Source of the DNA: Candidatus Limimonas coprohippi
GTDB taxonomy: Bacteria > Bacillota > Clostridia > Oscillospirales > Acutalibacteraceae
Direction of reading: 5' to 3'
Length of the DNA: 32,722 bases
NCBI GenBank assembly: GCA_018065925.1
Contig: JAGHSI010000100.1
Coordinates: 1 to 32,722, forward strand
In this document: positions 9,123 through 18,068 of the stretch, in pieces
Layout: each line of letters opens with the position of its first letter
Position numbering within the stretch: the first letter of the stretch is position 1
The notes under the pieces: generated by a model
The model's database searches: none
What the model was told of the DNA's origin: nothing
The model's input: only the letters and a program-made list of their open reading frames with translations
Made by a program: the position numbers and the translations under genes

Positions 9123-9199
9123 GCGTCTGTAGCTCAGTTGGATAGAGCACTAGCCTCCGACGCTAGGTGTCGCCGGTTCAACTCCGGCCAGACGTACCA
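9123..9199 (+). tRNA. tRNA-Arg (anticodon CCG), CCA encoded
   Basis: Cloverleaf: acceptor GCGTCTG/CAGACGT (G1:U72), D-arm GCTC-AGTTGGATA-GAGC, anticodon arm CTAGC-CTCCGAC-GCTAG, T-arm GCCGG-TTCAACT-CCGGC, then ACCA. 77 nt. Confidence 0.95.
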
Positions 9200-9275
9200 T
9201 TGATTATTTACTTTTATTTATTTGTGTGTTAATATTTAAGAGGAATTTTTTTAACTTTCTTTGGAGGTTAGTATT

Positions 9276-9536
9276 ATGAAAAAGAGAATAGTGGCTATTT
9301 TACTTGCACTCGCTATGGTTCTTTCATTTAGCGCTTGTGCTGTTGACATGGATTTCTTGCTTAATGGCTGGGATGGTGTATATGAGGAGAAAGAAAGAGC
9401 TCAGTATGTTTACCCAGATCCAACAGTAAGAACTCATGAGATTCGTGAGAATTACAGAGTATCATCAGTTAAACATCAGGTAGGCACAGCAAGCACTGGA
9501 GCTGGCACAGGTGTTGCAGCAACTGATGCTCCTTAA
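9276..9536 (+). CDS. Small secreted protein, possibly a lipoprotein (86 aa)
   Basis: ATG 9276 preceded by ttggagg. Signal MKKRIVAILLALAMVLSFSAC with Cys at the end; the provided ORF starts at an upstream TTG. Confidence 0.72.
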   Translation: MKKRIVAILLALAMVLSFSACAVDMDFLLNGWDGVYEEKERAQYVYPDPTVRTHEIRENYRVSSVKHQVGTASTGAGTGVAATDAP

Positions 9537-9545
9537 GTTTTTTGA

Positions 9546-9578
9546 ACTCCCATAGGCTTTCCTGTGGGAGTATTTCTT
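9546..9578 (+). terminator. Rho-independent terminator
   Basis: ACTCCCATAGG / CCTGTGGGAGT followed by a T-rich tract. Confidence 0.8.
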
Positions 9579-9598
9579 TATTTGGAGGTTGCGCTTAA

Positions 9599-10513
9599 AT
9601 GGCAGATGCAAAAATTGACAGAGCCATGTCCCAATTTATGCTGATTGATGCTCTTTCTAGTATTTATCATTCTTTGCATATTATTGATCTTAAAAAGAAT
9701 ACAATTGTTGAGTACAACGCCGAAGGAGCAATAAGCTATATTGAAATTGATAATAGAGATGCTTCTGGATTTTTAGACAAAGTAGTTGATAGCCTTATAA
9801 TTAGCGAATACAAGAATGCTGCAACTAATTTTGTGGATTTGTCAACATTGTCGGAAAGAATGCTTGATAAGAAGACGATATCCGCCGAGTTTATAAGTGC
9901 CCATGCCGGTTGGCTTAGAGCTCGCTTTATCTCTGTCGACAAGGACGAGAATGGCCTTGTGATTCGTGTTATCTTTGCGATAGAGATAATTGATGAGGAG
10001 AGACGCAGGGAAGAAAAACTTATAAAGATTTCTTTGACAGATGAGCTAACAACACTTCTCAATAGACGTGCTTATGAGGAGGAGACAGCAGAATACGAAG
10101 GTAAGAATCTCCCTGATGATCTTGTATATATCTCTCTTGATATCAATGGCTTAAAAGGCGTAAATGATAATTTGGGCCATGCGGCGGGCGATGAACTTAT
10201 AATCAATTCGGCTAAAATTATTCGTGCAGGGCTTGGTACTATTGGTAAGGTGTTCCGTACTGGCGGCGATGAGTTCATGGCGATTGTTCGTGCAGATGCG
10301 AAAACCTTAGAAGGCGCTTTCGCAGCGATGGATGAACTCATCAAGAATTATAAGGGCTCATACGACTATGAACTTGCCATCTCGAAAGGCGCAGCGTCTG
10401 TAAGTGAGTTTAATGGTGCAACATTAAAGGAACTTGCGCACGAGGCAGACGTCCGTATGTACGCCGATAAAGAAAGATATTATAGAGAAACTGGAAAAGA
10501 TAGAAGAAGATAA
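9599..10513 (+). CDS. GGDEF-domain protein (putative diguanylate cyclase) with N-terminal PAS-like region
   Basis: TDELTTLLNRRAYEEE, SLDINGLKGVNDNLGHAAGDELI and FRTGGDEFMAIV. Confidence 0.9.
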   Translation: MADAKIDRAMSQFMLIDALSSIYHSLHIIDLKKNTIVEYNAEGAISYIEIDNRDASGFLDKVVDSLIISEYKNAATNFVDLSTLSERMLDKKTISAEFISAHAGWLRARFISVDKDENGLVIRVIFAIEIIDEERRREEKLIKISLTDELTTLLNRRAYEEETAEYEGKNLPDDLVYISLDINGLKGVNDNLGHAAGDELIINSAKIIRAGLGTIGKVFRTGGDEFMAIVRADAKTLEGAFAAMDELIKNYKGSYDYELAISKGAASVSEFNGATLKELAHEADVRMYADKERYYRETGKDRRR

Positions 10514-10521
10514 AGTATAAA

Positions 10522-10560
10522 AACAAACGGTCGCTTTAAATTAGCGACCGTTTGTTATTT
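10522..10560. terminator. Bidirectional terminator between convergent genes
   Basis: AACAAACGGTCGCT (10522-10535) / AGCGACCGTTTGTT (10543-10556), 14-bp stem, with A-rich and T-rich flanks. Confidence 0.88.
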
Positions 10561-10576
10561 CTATTAATAAAAATGA

Positions 10577-11827
10577 TTATTTTAACTTGTGAATGAAGAG
10601 ACCTGAGAGAAGCTTTGGCTCAAACCAAGTTGATTTTGGTGGCATGAGTTTGCCGGCATCGGCGATGCTGATGAGCTCATCGAGAGATGTTGGGAACATA
10701 GAGAATGCAAGTTCCATATCTTCGTTGCAACGACGCTCGAGTTCTGAAAGACCACGAATGCCACCTACAAAGTCAATTCTCTTATCGGTTCTAGGATCGT
10801 CGATTCCGAGAACGGGTGAGATGAGGTTGTTCTGAAGAATTGATACATCGAGAGAATCTACAGGGTCATTCTCAGGGAATGTACCATCTTTTGCTGTGAG
10901 CTTGTACCATTTACCTTCGAGAAGCATTCCGAATGTGTGACGAGCTTCTGGAGCATATGGTTCTAAACTGAGAGTTGTCTCAATTTGGAACTTCTCATTA
11001 ATTTTCTTTAAAAAATCTTCTTTTGAAAGACCATTTAAGTCCTTGATTACTCTGTTGTAGTCAAGGATTCGAAGTTCCTCTTTTGGAAATGCAACAGCAA
11101 GGAAGAAATTAAACTCCTCTTCACCTGTGTAGTTAGGGTTTTCTTCGCGTCGCTTTTGACCAACCTTTACAGCTGATGCACAACGGTGGTGGCCGTCTGC
11201 GATATAGAGGGCATCAACATCTTCAAAAGCGAGCTTTAAAGCATCGACATCCTGACGATCATTGTTTACGACCCAAATGCGATTTTTGACATCGCCAGAT
11301 GAAGTAAATTCATATACTGGGGCATTTTCGGTTTTGTACTTCTTTATAATGCTGTCAATTTTGTTGTTGCCTTTGTAAGTGAGGAAGATAGGACCGGTAT
11401 TTGCGTCACAAGTATCAACGTGGCGAATACGGTCTGCTTCTTTATCGGCTCTAGTGAGCTCATGCTTTTTGATTTTTCCATTGATATATTCGTCGATGGA
11501 AGCACAACCTACGATACCTGTTTGAGTTGAGCCCTTCCAAGTTTGCTCATAGATATAAAAACAGTCTGAAGTGTCCTGTTTCATGATTTCGTCGGTTTCG
11601 AGACTGTTCAAGTTACTTGCTGCTTTTTCATATACCTCATCGCTGTAGATATCGATGTCAGGTGACAAATCAATTTCCGCCTTGTCAACGTGGAGGAATG
11701 AATAAGGATTATCCACAACCTCTTCACGTGCTTCAGCGGAAGTCATTACGTCATATGGAAGTGCAGCTACTTTCTCAGCGAAAGCTGGGAGTGGTCTAAC
11801 TGATTTAAATGGTTTAAAAGTTGACAT
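10577..11827 (-). CDS. DUF1015 family protein
   Basis: FKSVRPLPAFAEKVAALPYDVM N-terminus and ADGHHRCASAVKVG motif, typical of DUF1015. Confidence 0.9.
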   Translation of the reverse strand: MSTFKPFKSVRPLPAFAEKVAALPYDVMTSAEAREEVVDNPYSFLHVDKAEIDLSPDIDIYSDEVYEKAASNLNSLETDEIMKQDTSDCFYIYEQTWKGSTQTGIVGCASIDEYINGKIKKHELTRADKEADRIRHVDTCDANTGPIFLTYKGNNKIDSIIKKYKTENAPVYEFTSSGDVKNRIWVVNNDRQDVDALKLAFEDVDALYIADGHHRCASAVKVGQKRREENPNYTGEEEFNFFLAVAFPKEELRILDYNRVIKDLNGLSKEDFLKKINEKFQIETTLSLEPYAPEARHTFGMLLEGKWYKLTAKDGTFPENDPVDSLDVSILQNNLISPVLGIDDPRTDKRIDFVGGIRGLSELERRCNEDMELAFSMFPTSLDELISIADAGKLMPPKSTWFEPKLLSGLFIHKLK

Positions 11828-11836
11828 ATTTACTCC

Positions 11837-12052
11837 TTAGATTTTGAAATCTTCTGCAGAATATTCGGAGAATAACTGTGGTTTCTTTTCAGGTCGGCGT
11901 TTTAAAACGTCGTATTTGAAAGACTTACAGGAAGAACTCGGAAGCATAATGCCTCGTTTCTCACAGAGGACACTGTTGCTGTCCGGTGTGATTCGACCGA
12001 AGTGACAGTATTCACATTTTGGTGCAATGTCTTCGTTGAAAAGCTTTTTCAC
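11837..12052 (-). CDS. Small Cys-containing (zinc-ribbon-like) protein, 71 aa
   Basis: CEYC-x13-C-x11-C spacing. Stop lies 9 nt upstream of the DUF1015 start, suggesting an operon. Confidence 0.68.
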   Translation of the reverse strand: MKKLFNEDIAPKCEYCHFGRITPDSNSVLCEKRGIMLPSSSCKSFKYDVLKRRPEKKPQLFSEYSAEDFKI

Positions 12053-12237
12053 GGTTGATCTCCAATCTCAAAATAATGGAAAAATTTTAGCACAAATAAG
12101 GAGTTTTTACAAGTGAGGCAAATCGACTTAGTGCTCTCTGTCAAGAAAATTATGTGAGATTTAGCTAAAATGTCAATTAACTTTTTATGAAAAGTATAAT
12201 ATAATTAACAAGTATTTTATAAGAAAGGTCCGTTTTT

Positions 12238-13215
12238 GTGGCAGAACAACTAATACATTTTGACAATTTTGAAAATGTTTTGGGACTTTTTGGTAGTCTC
12301 GACGAGAACATTAAGATTCTTGAAAGTGAATATGGTGTTACTGTTGTGGTTCGTGGTGATGTTGTAAAGATATCAGGCGAAGACAAAGCAGTTTCTGATG
12401 CTGCAAAAGCAGTTGATGGTCTTTTAGCTCTCCTTTCAAAAGGAGAAGAGCTCAACGAGCAAAACGTCCATTATGTTATTGATATGACAAAAGGTGGACA
12501 GAGTGAAGATCTTCAAAAACTTATGTCGGACTGTATATGTATCACAGCAAGTGGCAAGCCTATCAAGGCTAAGACGTTGGGCCAAAAGAAGTATGTGGAT
12601 GCCATTAAAGATAACACGGTTGTCTTTGGTATTGGCCCGGCGGGTACGGGTAAAACTTACCTTGCGGTTGCCATGGCCGTTAAGGCATTTAAGGCAAAAG
12701 AGGTCAACCGCATAATTCTTACCCGCCCGGCAGTGGAAGCTGGAGAGAGTCTCGGCTTTCTCCCAGGTGACCTTCAACAGAAGGTGGACCCTTATTTGAG
12801 ACCACTTTATGATGCGCTCTTTGAAATGTTTGGTGCTGATGGCTTTCAGCGACAGATGGAGCGCGGTGTAATTGAAGTTGCTCCACTTGCATATATGCGT
12901 GGTAGAACATTGGATGAGAGCTTTATTATTCTCGATGAAGCACAAAACACTACTTCAGAACAGATGAAGATGTTCCTAACTCGTCTTGGAAGTGGTTCTA
13001 AGGCAGTTATTACTGGCGATGTCACACAGATTGACTTGCCAGGAGGTAAAAAATCAGGCCTTCTTGAGGTCACGAAGATTCTAAAAAATATTGATGATAT
13101 CGCAACTATTAAATTTGATGAGCGTGACGTTGTTCGCCATCACCTAGTTCAAGAAATTGTAAAAGCATATGAGCGATATGCTGAGAGAACGGAGGGTAAA
13201 CATCATGGCAAATAA
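12238..13215 (+). CDS. phoH: PhoH family ATPase
   Basis: Walker A GPAGTGKTYLA, RPAVEAGESLGFLPGD, Walker B FIILDEAQNTT. GTG start. Confidence 0.95.
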   Translation: MAEQLIHFDNFENVLGLFGSLDENIKILESEYGVTVVVRGDVVKISGEDKAVSDAAKAVDGLLALLSKGEELNEQNVHYVIDMTKGGQSEDLQKLMSDCICITASGKPIKAKTLGQKKYVDAIKDNTVVFGIGPAGTGKTYLAVAMAVKAFKAKEVNRIILTRPAVEAGESLGFLPGDLQQKVDPYLRPLYDALFEMFGADGFQRQMERGVIEVAPLAYMRGRTLDESFIILDEAQNTTSEQMKMFLTRLGSGSKAVITGDVTQIDLPGGKKSGLLEVTKILKNIDDIATIKFDERDVVRHHLVQEIVKAYERYAERTEGKHHGK

Positions 13216-13711
13216 AGTTAAGGTAGTAATTGAAAACGAGCAGAAGACTGTAAAGGTTCCAAAGGGAATTCGTATGCTTATTCGCCGTTGCTGCACAGCA
13301 GTACTCTCTATGGAAAACTTTGAGGATGATGCTGAAGTTTCTGTTACTCTCGTGGATAATGATCAGATTAAAGAACTCAATAAACAACATAGAAATATCG
13401 ACAAGGAGACAGATGTACTTTCATTTCCGCTCGGTGTTGATGGTGTATATGATATTAACCTTGATACAGGAGAGGCGCAGCTCGGTGACATTGTAATATC
13501 TCTTCCAAAGGCTATGGAACAAGCAGAACGTTATGGTCATACTCTCCAGCGCGAAGTTGGATATTTGACAGTACACTCAATGCTTCATCTTCTTGGTTAC
13601 GACCATGAAAATGGTGGTCTTGAACTTCTTCATATGCGTGAGAAGGAAGAACAGGCTTTGACTGAACTCGGCCTTAAACGAGATGGAAGCTATTATATGG
13701 GAGACGAATAA
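13205..13711 (+). CDS. ybeY: Endoribonuclease YbeY (rRNA maturation factor)
   Basis: HSMLHLLGYDHENG metal-binding motif and TDVLSFPL. ATG 13205 preferred over the ORF start at 13169 (RBS ggaggg). Confidence 0.95.
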   Translation: MANKVKVVIENEQKTVKVPKGIRMLIRRCCTAVLSMENFEDDAEVSVTLVDNDQIKELNKQHRNIDKETDVLSFPLGVDGVYDINLDTGEAQLGDIVISLPKAMEQAERYGHTLQREVGYLTVHSMLHLLGYDHENGGLELLHMREKEEQALTELGLKRDGSYYMGDE

Positions 13712-14610
13712 TGCAGAATACAACAACTGCTTTTATCGCAATAGTAGGTTGTCCAAATGTTGGTAAATCATCACTTCTTAACAACATTCTCGGTACAAAG
13801 ATAGCTATTGTTTCTAGCAAACCACAGACAACAAGAACGAAGATTATGGGCGTCCTCACAAGGGGCGCCTGTCAGCTCGTTTTCACCGATACGCCTGGTT
13901 ATCACAGACCAAAGAATAAACTCGGTGAAAACATGGTGAAAGCTGTGACAGACAGTATCGGTGGTGTGGACGCCTGCCTCTTTGTAGTTGAGGCGGAAGG
14001 CGACATAAAGCCGGGCGAATATGAGCTTATTGAGAAGTTCAAAAAGCTCGATATACCAGTAGTTCTTGCGATAAATAAAATTGATATGCTCAGCGACATG
14101 AGCGCAATTCTTGCTCGTATCATGCAGTTCAATGAACTCTATGATTTTGATGCAATTGTTCCTATATCTGCTGTGAAGGGTACAGCAGTTGAAGAACTTC
14201 TCGATGAACTTGAAGAACTTGCACAGCCTTCAGTTCATTTCTTCCCTGATGATACTTTAACAGATCAGCCGGAGCGTGTAATAGCAGGGGAGATTATTAG
14301 AGAAAAACTTTTAAGACTTCTTGATAAAGAAGTGCCTCATGGTGTCGCTGTTAGTATTGAGAGAATGCGCGAGCGTGAGGATTCCGATATCCTTGATATT
14401 GAAGCGACTATCTACTGCGAGCGCGATAGTCATAAAGGAATTATCATAGGTAAAAACGGCGCTATGCTCAAAAAGGTTTCAACTTATGCGCGACAGGATA
14501 TGGAAAAGTTCTTTGATTGCCATATCAACCTTCAGTGTTGGGTGAAGGTAAAAGAGGGCTGGCGTGACCGTGAAGGACTTATCCATAATTTCGGACTTGA
14601 TAATGAATAA
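13711..14610 (+). CDS. era: GTPase Era
   Basis: GCPNVGKSSLLNNI, DTPGYHRPKNKLGENM, NKID, C-terminal KH domain IIGKNGAMLKKV. Confidence 0.97.
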   Translation: MQNTTTAFIAIVGCPNVGKSSLLNNILGTKIAIVSSKPQTTRTKIMGVLTRGACQLVFTDTPGYHRPKNKLGENMVKAVTDSIGGVDACLFVVEAEGDIKPGEYELIEKFKKLDIPVVLAINKIDMLSDMSAILARIMQFNELYDFDAIVPISAVKGTAVEELLDELEELAQPSVHFFPDDTLTDQPERVIAGEIIREKLLRLLDKEVPHGVAVSIERMREREDSDILDIEATIYCERDSHKGIIIGKNGAMLKKVSTYARQDMEKFFDCHINLQCWVKVKEGWRDREGLIHNFGLDNE

Positions 14611-14615
14611 GAATT

Positions 14616-14645
14616 AAGGTGCACTTTAAATGTGCACCTTTTTTA
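14616..14645 (+). terminator. Rho-independent terminator after era
   Basis: AAGGTGCAC / GTGCACCTT followed by TTTTTT. Confidence 0.88.
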
Positions 14646-14681
14646 TGTATAATAGATATACTTTATATTAGGAGTTTTATT

Positions 14682-17069
14682 GTGGATAAACATTTATTAA
14701 GCTTAGATTTTGATAAAATTTTGGATAAACTTGCGGCACAGACCTCTTGCCCAGATGCTGAGGAAATGGCGCGAGAACTTGTCCCTGCTAAAGACTTGGG
14801 TTCAGCTCAAAAGCTTCTCTCTGAGACTGTTGCGGCATATATCTTACTTGCGAAATTTGGTGGACCGTCTTTTGGCGGTCTTAAAAATGTAAATGGGCTT
14901 ATGCATATTGCTGCAAGTGGAAGTATTCTCTCGATGAGAGATCTTCTTGATTGTGCATCTACTCTTCGCACGATTAGAGCCCTTCGTGATTGGTATAATC
15001 AATGCGATTCGGTTGAGACGGGCATAAACAGATATTTCAATGCTTTAATTCCACATAAAACTGTAGAGGACCAGATTTACACATGTATTCTCTCTGAAGA
15101 TGAGATGTCCGACAATGCTTCTCCTGCACTTGCTGATATTAGAAAAGCTCTTCATAGACAGGAAAATAAGATAAGAGAACAACTTGATCATATAATCCAC
15201 TCGCCACATTATCAGACAGCACTTCAAGATGCCATCGTTACAATGCGTAATGGCAGATATGTTGTTCCGGTAAAACGTGAGCATAAAGGCGAAGTCGCCG
15301 GTGTTGTTCAAGACACATCCGACAGTGGTGCAACAGTATTTATTGAGCCGATGTCTGTTGTTGAAGCTAACAATGAGATCCGTGTTCTCCAGTCAAAAGA
15401 GCGTGACGAAATCGAAAGAATTCTTGCGGAACTCTCCGGTATGATAGGCGATGTATACGAGGAGACAAAACGTTCCTATGAGGCGGCAGTTATTCTGAAC
15501 TTTATTTTTGCAAAAGCGCAACTTGCATATGAGATGAAGGCCTCTGAGCCGATTCTCAATGATGAAGGAATAATAGACGTTAAGAAGGCGAGACACCCAC
15601 TAATTGATCCGAAAAAGGTTGTGGCTACAGACATCCGCCTCGGGGAGGACTTTGATACACTTGTTATCACGGGCCCAAACACCGGTGGTAAGACTGTGTC
15701 TATTAAAACTGTTGGTCTTCTCTCAATTATGGCGGCATGTGGTCTTATGATACCTGCATCTGATAATAGCCGCATGGCGATTTTCCACGATGTATTTGCT
15801 GATATCGGTGATGATCAGAGCATTGAGCAGTCACTTTCAACTTTCTCTGCTCACATGACAAATATTGTAGATATTATAAAGAAGGCTGATGAACACAGCC
15901 TTGCTTTAATAGATGAACTTGGAGCGGGTACCGATCCTATCGAGGGTGCCGCTCTTGCGATTTCAGTTCTTGAGCGTCTTGCAAACCAGGGTACTAAGAT
16001 TGCTGCAACTACGCACTATGCTGAGCTTAAGGCATATGCTCTTCAAACTCCACGCGTTGAAAATGCTTGCTGTGAGTTTGATGTTGACACCTTAAGCCCT
16101 ACTTACAGACTCCTTATTGGTGCCCCTGGTCGCTCGAACGCCTTTGCAATTTCCGAACGCCTCGGTATGCCAATTGAAGTTGTAAATCATGCGCGAGATC
16201 TCGTATCTTCTGAAAACACACAGTTTGAAGATGTTATTGAGCAACTTGAGACATCCCGTAAAGCGATGGAGGATGAGCATGAAAAAGCAGCTGCTCTTTC
16301 TGCCGAGGCACGCGCTGAGAAGGAGAAAGCTGAAGAACTTAGAAATAGCGTTGAAAAACTTAAGAACGATGAGATTGAAAAGGCTCGCTCTGAAGCTATG
16401 AAGATTGTCGAGGCAGCAAAGCGAGAGGCTGCATACTTCCTTGATGACCTTGATAAACTTAAGAAAGAGCAGAAAAAATCAAATGATTTGTCACAACTCT
16501 CTGCAGATGCAAAAGCAACCATTAAGAAGCATCAGGGAACACTTGATGATATTACAAATCCTATCGTTGCACTCGCAAATGATGAGGACTATGAACTCCC
16601 ACGTGACCTTGTTATTGGTGACACTGTAGTGATTGCTGATCTTGGCACTACTGCTACTGTAACTGCACTTCCAGATAAGAAGGGGCTTGTAGAAGTAACA
16701 GCTGGTATTATTAAGAGCAAAACACCTCTCTCAAATCTTAGATTGCTTGAGGGTAAGGCTAAAAGAACTGCCAACAAGGGTACACGTTCTGTAAAGAAAT
16801 CCATGTCATCTAAATTTGATATGGCAGTTAAGACTGAAATTGATCTTCGCGGAATGGCATCTGATGAGGCGATTCCTGCACTTGATAGATTTATCGACCT
16901 TCAACTTCGCTGCGGTATTGAACAGTTTACTGTTATTCACGGAAAGGGCACTGGTGTTTTGAGAAAAGCTGTTAAGCAGTATCTCTCAAAAAATCCACAT
17001 GTCAAGGAATTCCGTCTCGGTATGTATGGTGAGGGAGAAGACGGCGTAACAATTGTAACTATGAAATAA
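14682..17069 (+). CDS. mutS2: Endonuclease MutS2
   Basis: TGPNTGGKTVSIKT Walker A, DELGAGTDPIEGAAL, C-terminal Smr domain (IDLRGM...HGKGTGVLR). GTG 14682 preferred; the upstream part of the given ORF runs through the terminator. Confidence 0.95.
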   Translation: MDKHLLSLDFDKILDKLAAQTSCPDAEEMARELVPAKDLGSAQKLLSETVAAYILLAKFGGPSFGGLKNVNGLMHIAASGSILSMRDLLDCASTLRTIRALRDWYNQCDSVETGINRYFNALIPHKTVEDQIYTCILSEDEMSDNASPALADIRKALHRQENKIREQLDHIIHSPHYQTALQDAIVTMRNGRYVVPVKREHKGEVAGVVQDTSDSGATVFIEPMSVVEANNEIRVLQSKERDEIERILAELSGMIGDVYEETKRSYEAAVILNFIFAKAQLAYEMKASEPILNDEGIIDVKKARHPLIDPKKVVATDIRLGEDFDTLVITGPNTGGKTVSIKTVGLLSIMAACGLMIPASDNSRMAIFHDVFADIGDDQSIEQSLSTFSAHMTNIVDIIKKADEHSLALIDELGAGTDPIEGAALAISVLERLANQGTKIAATTHYAELKAYALQTPRVENACCEFDVDTLSPTYRLLIGAPGRSNAFAISERLGMPIEVVNHARDLVSSENTQFEDVIEQLETSRKAMEDEHEKAAALSAEARAEKEKAEELRNSVEKLKNDEIEKARSEAMKIVEAAKREAAYFLDDLDKLKKEQKKSNDLSQLSADAKATIKKHQGTLDDITNPIVALANDEDYELPRDLVIGDTVVIADLGTTATVTALPDKKGLVEVTAGIIKSKTPLSNLRLLEGKAKRTANKGTRSVKKSMSSKFDMAVKTEIDLRGMASDEAIPALDRFIDLQLRCGIEQFTVIHGKGTGVLRKAVKQYLSKNPHVKEFRLGMYGEGEDGVTIVTMK

Positions 17070-17085
17070 AATGGAGGTGGAACTG

Positions 17086-17889
17086 ATGCACATAGAGACA
17101 GATGGTCTTGTTATAAAAGAACAAAATGTCGGTGAATCAGACCGCCTGATTACTGTTTTGACTTCAAAGTATGGCTTGATTCGTGCTTTTGCATCTGGTG
17201 GTAAATCTATTAAAAATAAGAATCTTGCTGGTACTGGATTGCTTGCATATTCGGATTTCGTTTTCTATAAAGGCCATGATGCTTATAATGTCACATCTGC
17301 AGTTGAAAAGGAGATTTTCTTTGATCTTCGTAGCAATATAGACAATATGAGTATTGCATTTTATCTTGCGGAACTGTTTGGTGAGCTTGCACCTGAGACT
17401 GCTGAGTGTGAGGAACTACTAAAGCTTCTTCTCAACAGTTTGTATCTACTTTCAAAGCAGAGGCTATCCGGCGCACAGATAAAATCTGTAGCAGAGCTGC
17501 GCTCTGTAGCCATGTCTGGCTATGCGCCGAACCTCATAGCCTGTGAAGAATGCGGCACTTTTGAGTCAGATGTCATGTATTTCGATGTGCGAAACGGAAA
17601 CCTACATTGCTGCAACTGCGTGGTTGGCGATAATGGCGATGATAATATCCCACAAACTAGCACTGAATATGAGAGTTTAGGCCTTACGGCTTGGCAAGTG
17701 CCAATCTCTATTAGCGCTGTAACTGCGATGCGCCATATCGTTTACAGTGAATCAAAGAAGGTCTTTGATTTCACTCTTACCGATAAGGCGCAGCAGGAAC
17801 TCTCTGCAGTTACAGAAGCCTATGCGCTTGAGCACACGGATAGACATTTTAAAACTTTAGATTTCTTAAAAAGCCTCCAGGGAATTTGA
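17086..17889 (+). CDS. recO: DNA repair protein RecO
   Basis: ETDGLVIKEQNVGESDRLITVLT; zinc-binding CEEC...CCNC. Start at 17086 after ggaggtgg. Confidence 0.92.
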   Translation: MHIETDGLVIKEQNVGESDRLITVLTSKYGLIRAFASGGKSIKNKNLAGTGLLAYSDFVFYKGHDAYNVTSAVEKEIFFDLRSNIDNMSIAFYLAELFGELAPETAECEELLKLLLNSLYLLSKQRLSGAQIKSVAELRSVAMSGYAPNLIACEECGTFESDVMYFDVRNGNLHCCNCVVGDNGDDNIPQTSTEYESLGLTAWQVPISISAVTAMRHIVYSESKKVFDFTLTDKAQQELSAVTEAYALEHTDRHFKTLDFLKSLQGI

Positions 17890-17905
17890 CCTTGGAGGTT
17901 ATTTT
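17874..17905 (+). terminator. Terminator overlapping the recO stop codon
   Basis: CCTCCAGG (17874-17881) / CCTTGGAGG (17890-17898), then TTATTTTATT. The TGA stop is in the loop. Confidence 0.75.
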
Positions 17906-17906
17906 A

Positions 17907-17934
17907 TTGTGTAAAAGTTTTAAACTTTACACAA
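17907..17934. promoter_or_regulatory. Inverted repeat upstream of the ylxM-ffh promoter
   Basis: TTGTGTAAAAGTTTTAAACTTTACACAA; near-perfect palindrome containing TGTAAA-N10-TTTACA. Confidence 0.6.
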
Positions 17935-17970
17935 CATATTGTGGAAGAAAAACTGAGACTAAAAATTTGC

Positions 17971-17999
17971 TTGACAATAAGGTTTTCTATTAATATAAT
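17971..17999 (+). promoter_or_regulatory. Vegetative (sigma-A-type) promoter for ylxM-ffh
   Basis: TTGACA (17971-17976), N17, TATAAT (17994-17999). Confidence 0.9.
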
Positions 18000-18011
18000 A
18001 AATAGGCACAG

Positions 18012-18032
18012 TGTAAAGAAAAGAACTTTACA
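18012..18032. promoter_or_regulatory. Inverted repeat just downstream of the predicted transcription start
   Basis: TGTAAAG-AAAAGAA-CTTTACA, perfect 7-bp arms. Confidence 0.6.
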
Positions 18033-18068
18033 TGACGCGGGAGATAATAAAAAGGGGGCGTTCTATAA

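Noticed and set aside
9088-9600. tRNA-adjacent region as a genomic island or integration site
   Set aside because: No integrase and no repeated tRNA 3' end were seen in the window; flanking genes are ordinary chromosomal genes.
12436-12945. 169-aa minus-strand ORF within phoH
   Set aside because: Antisense to conserved Walker A/B coding sequence of PhoH; no independent support.
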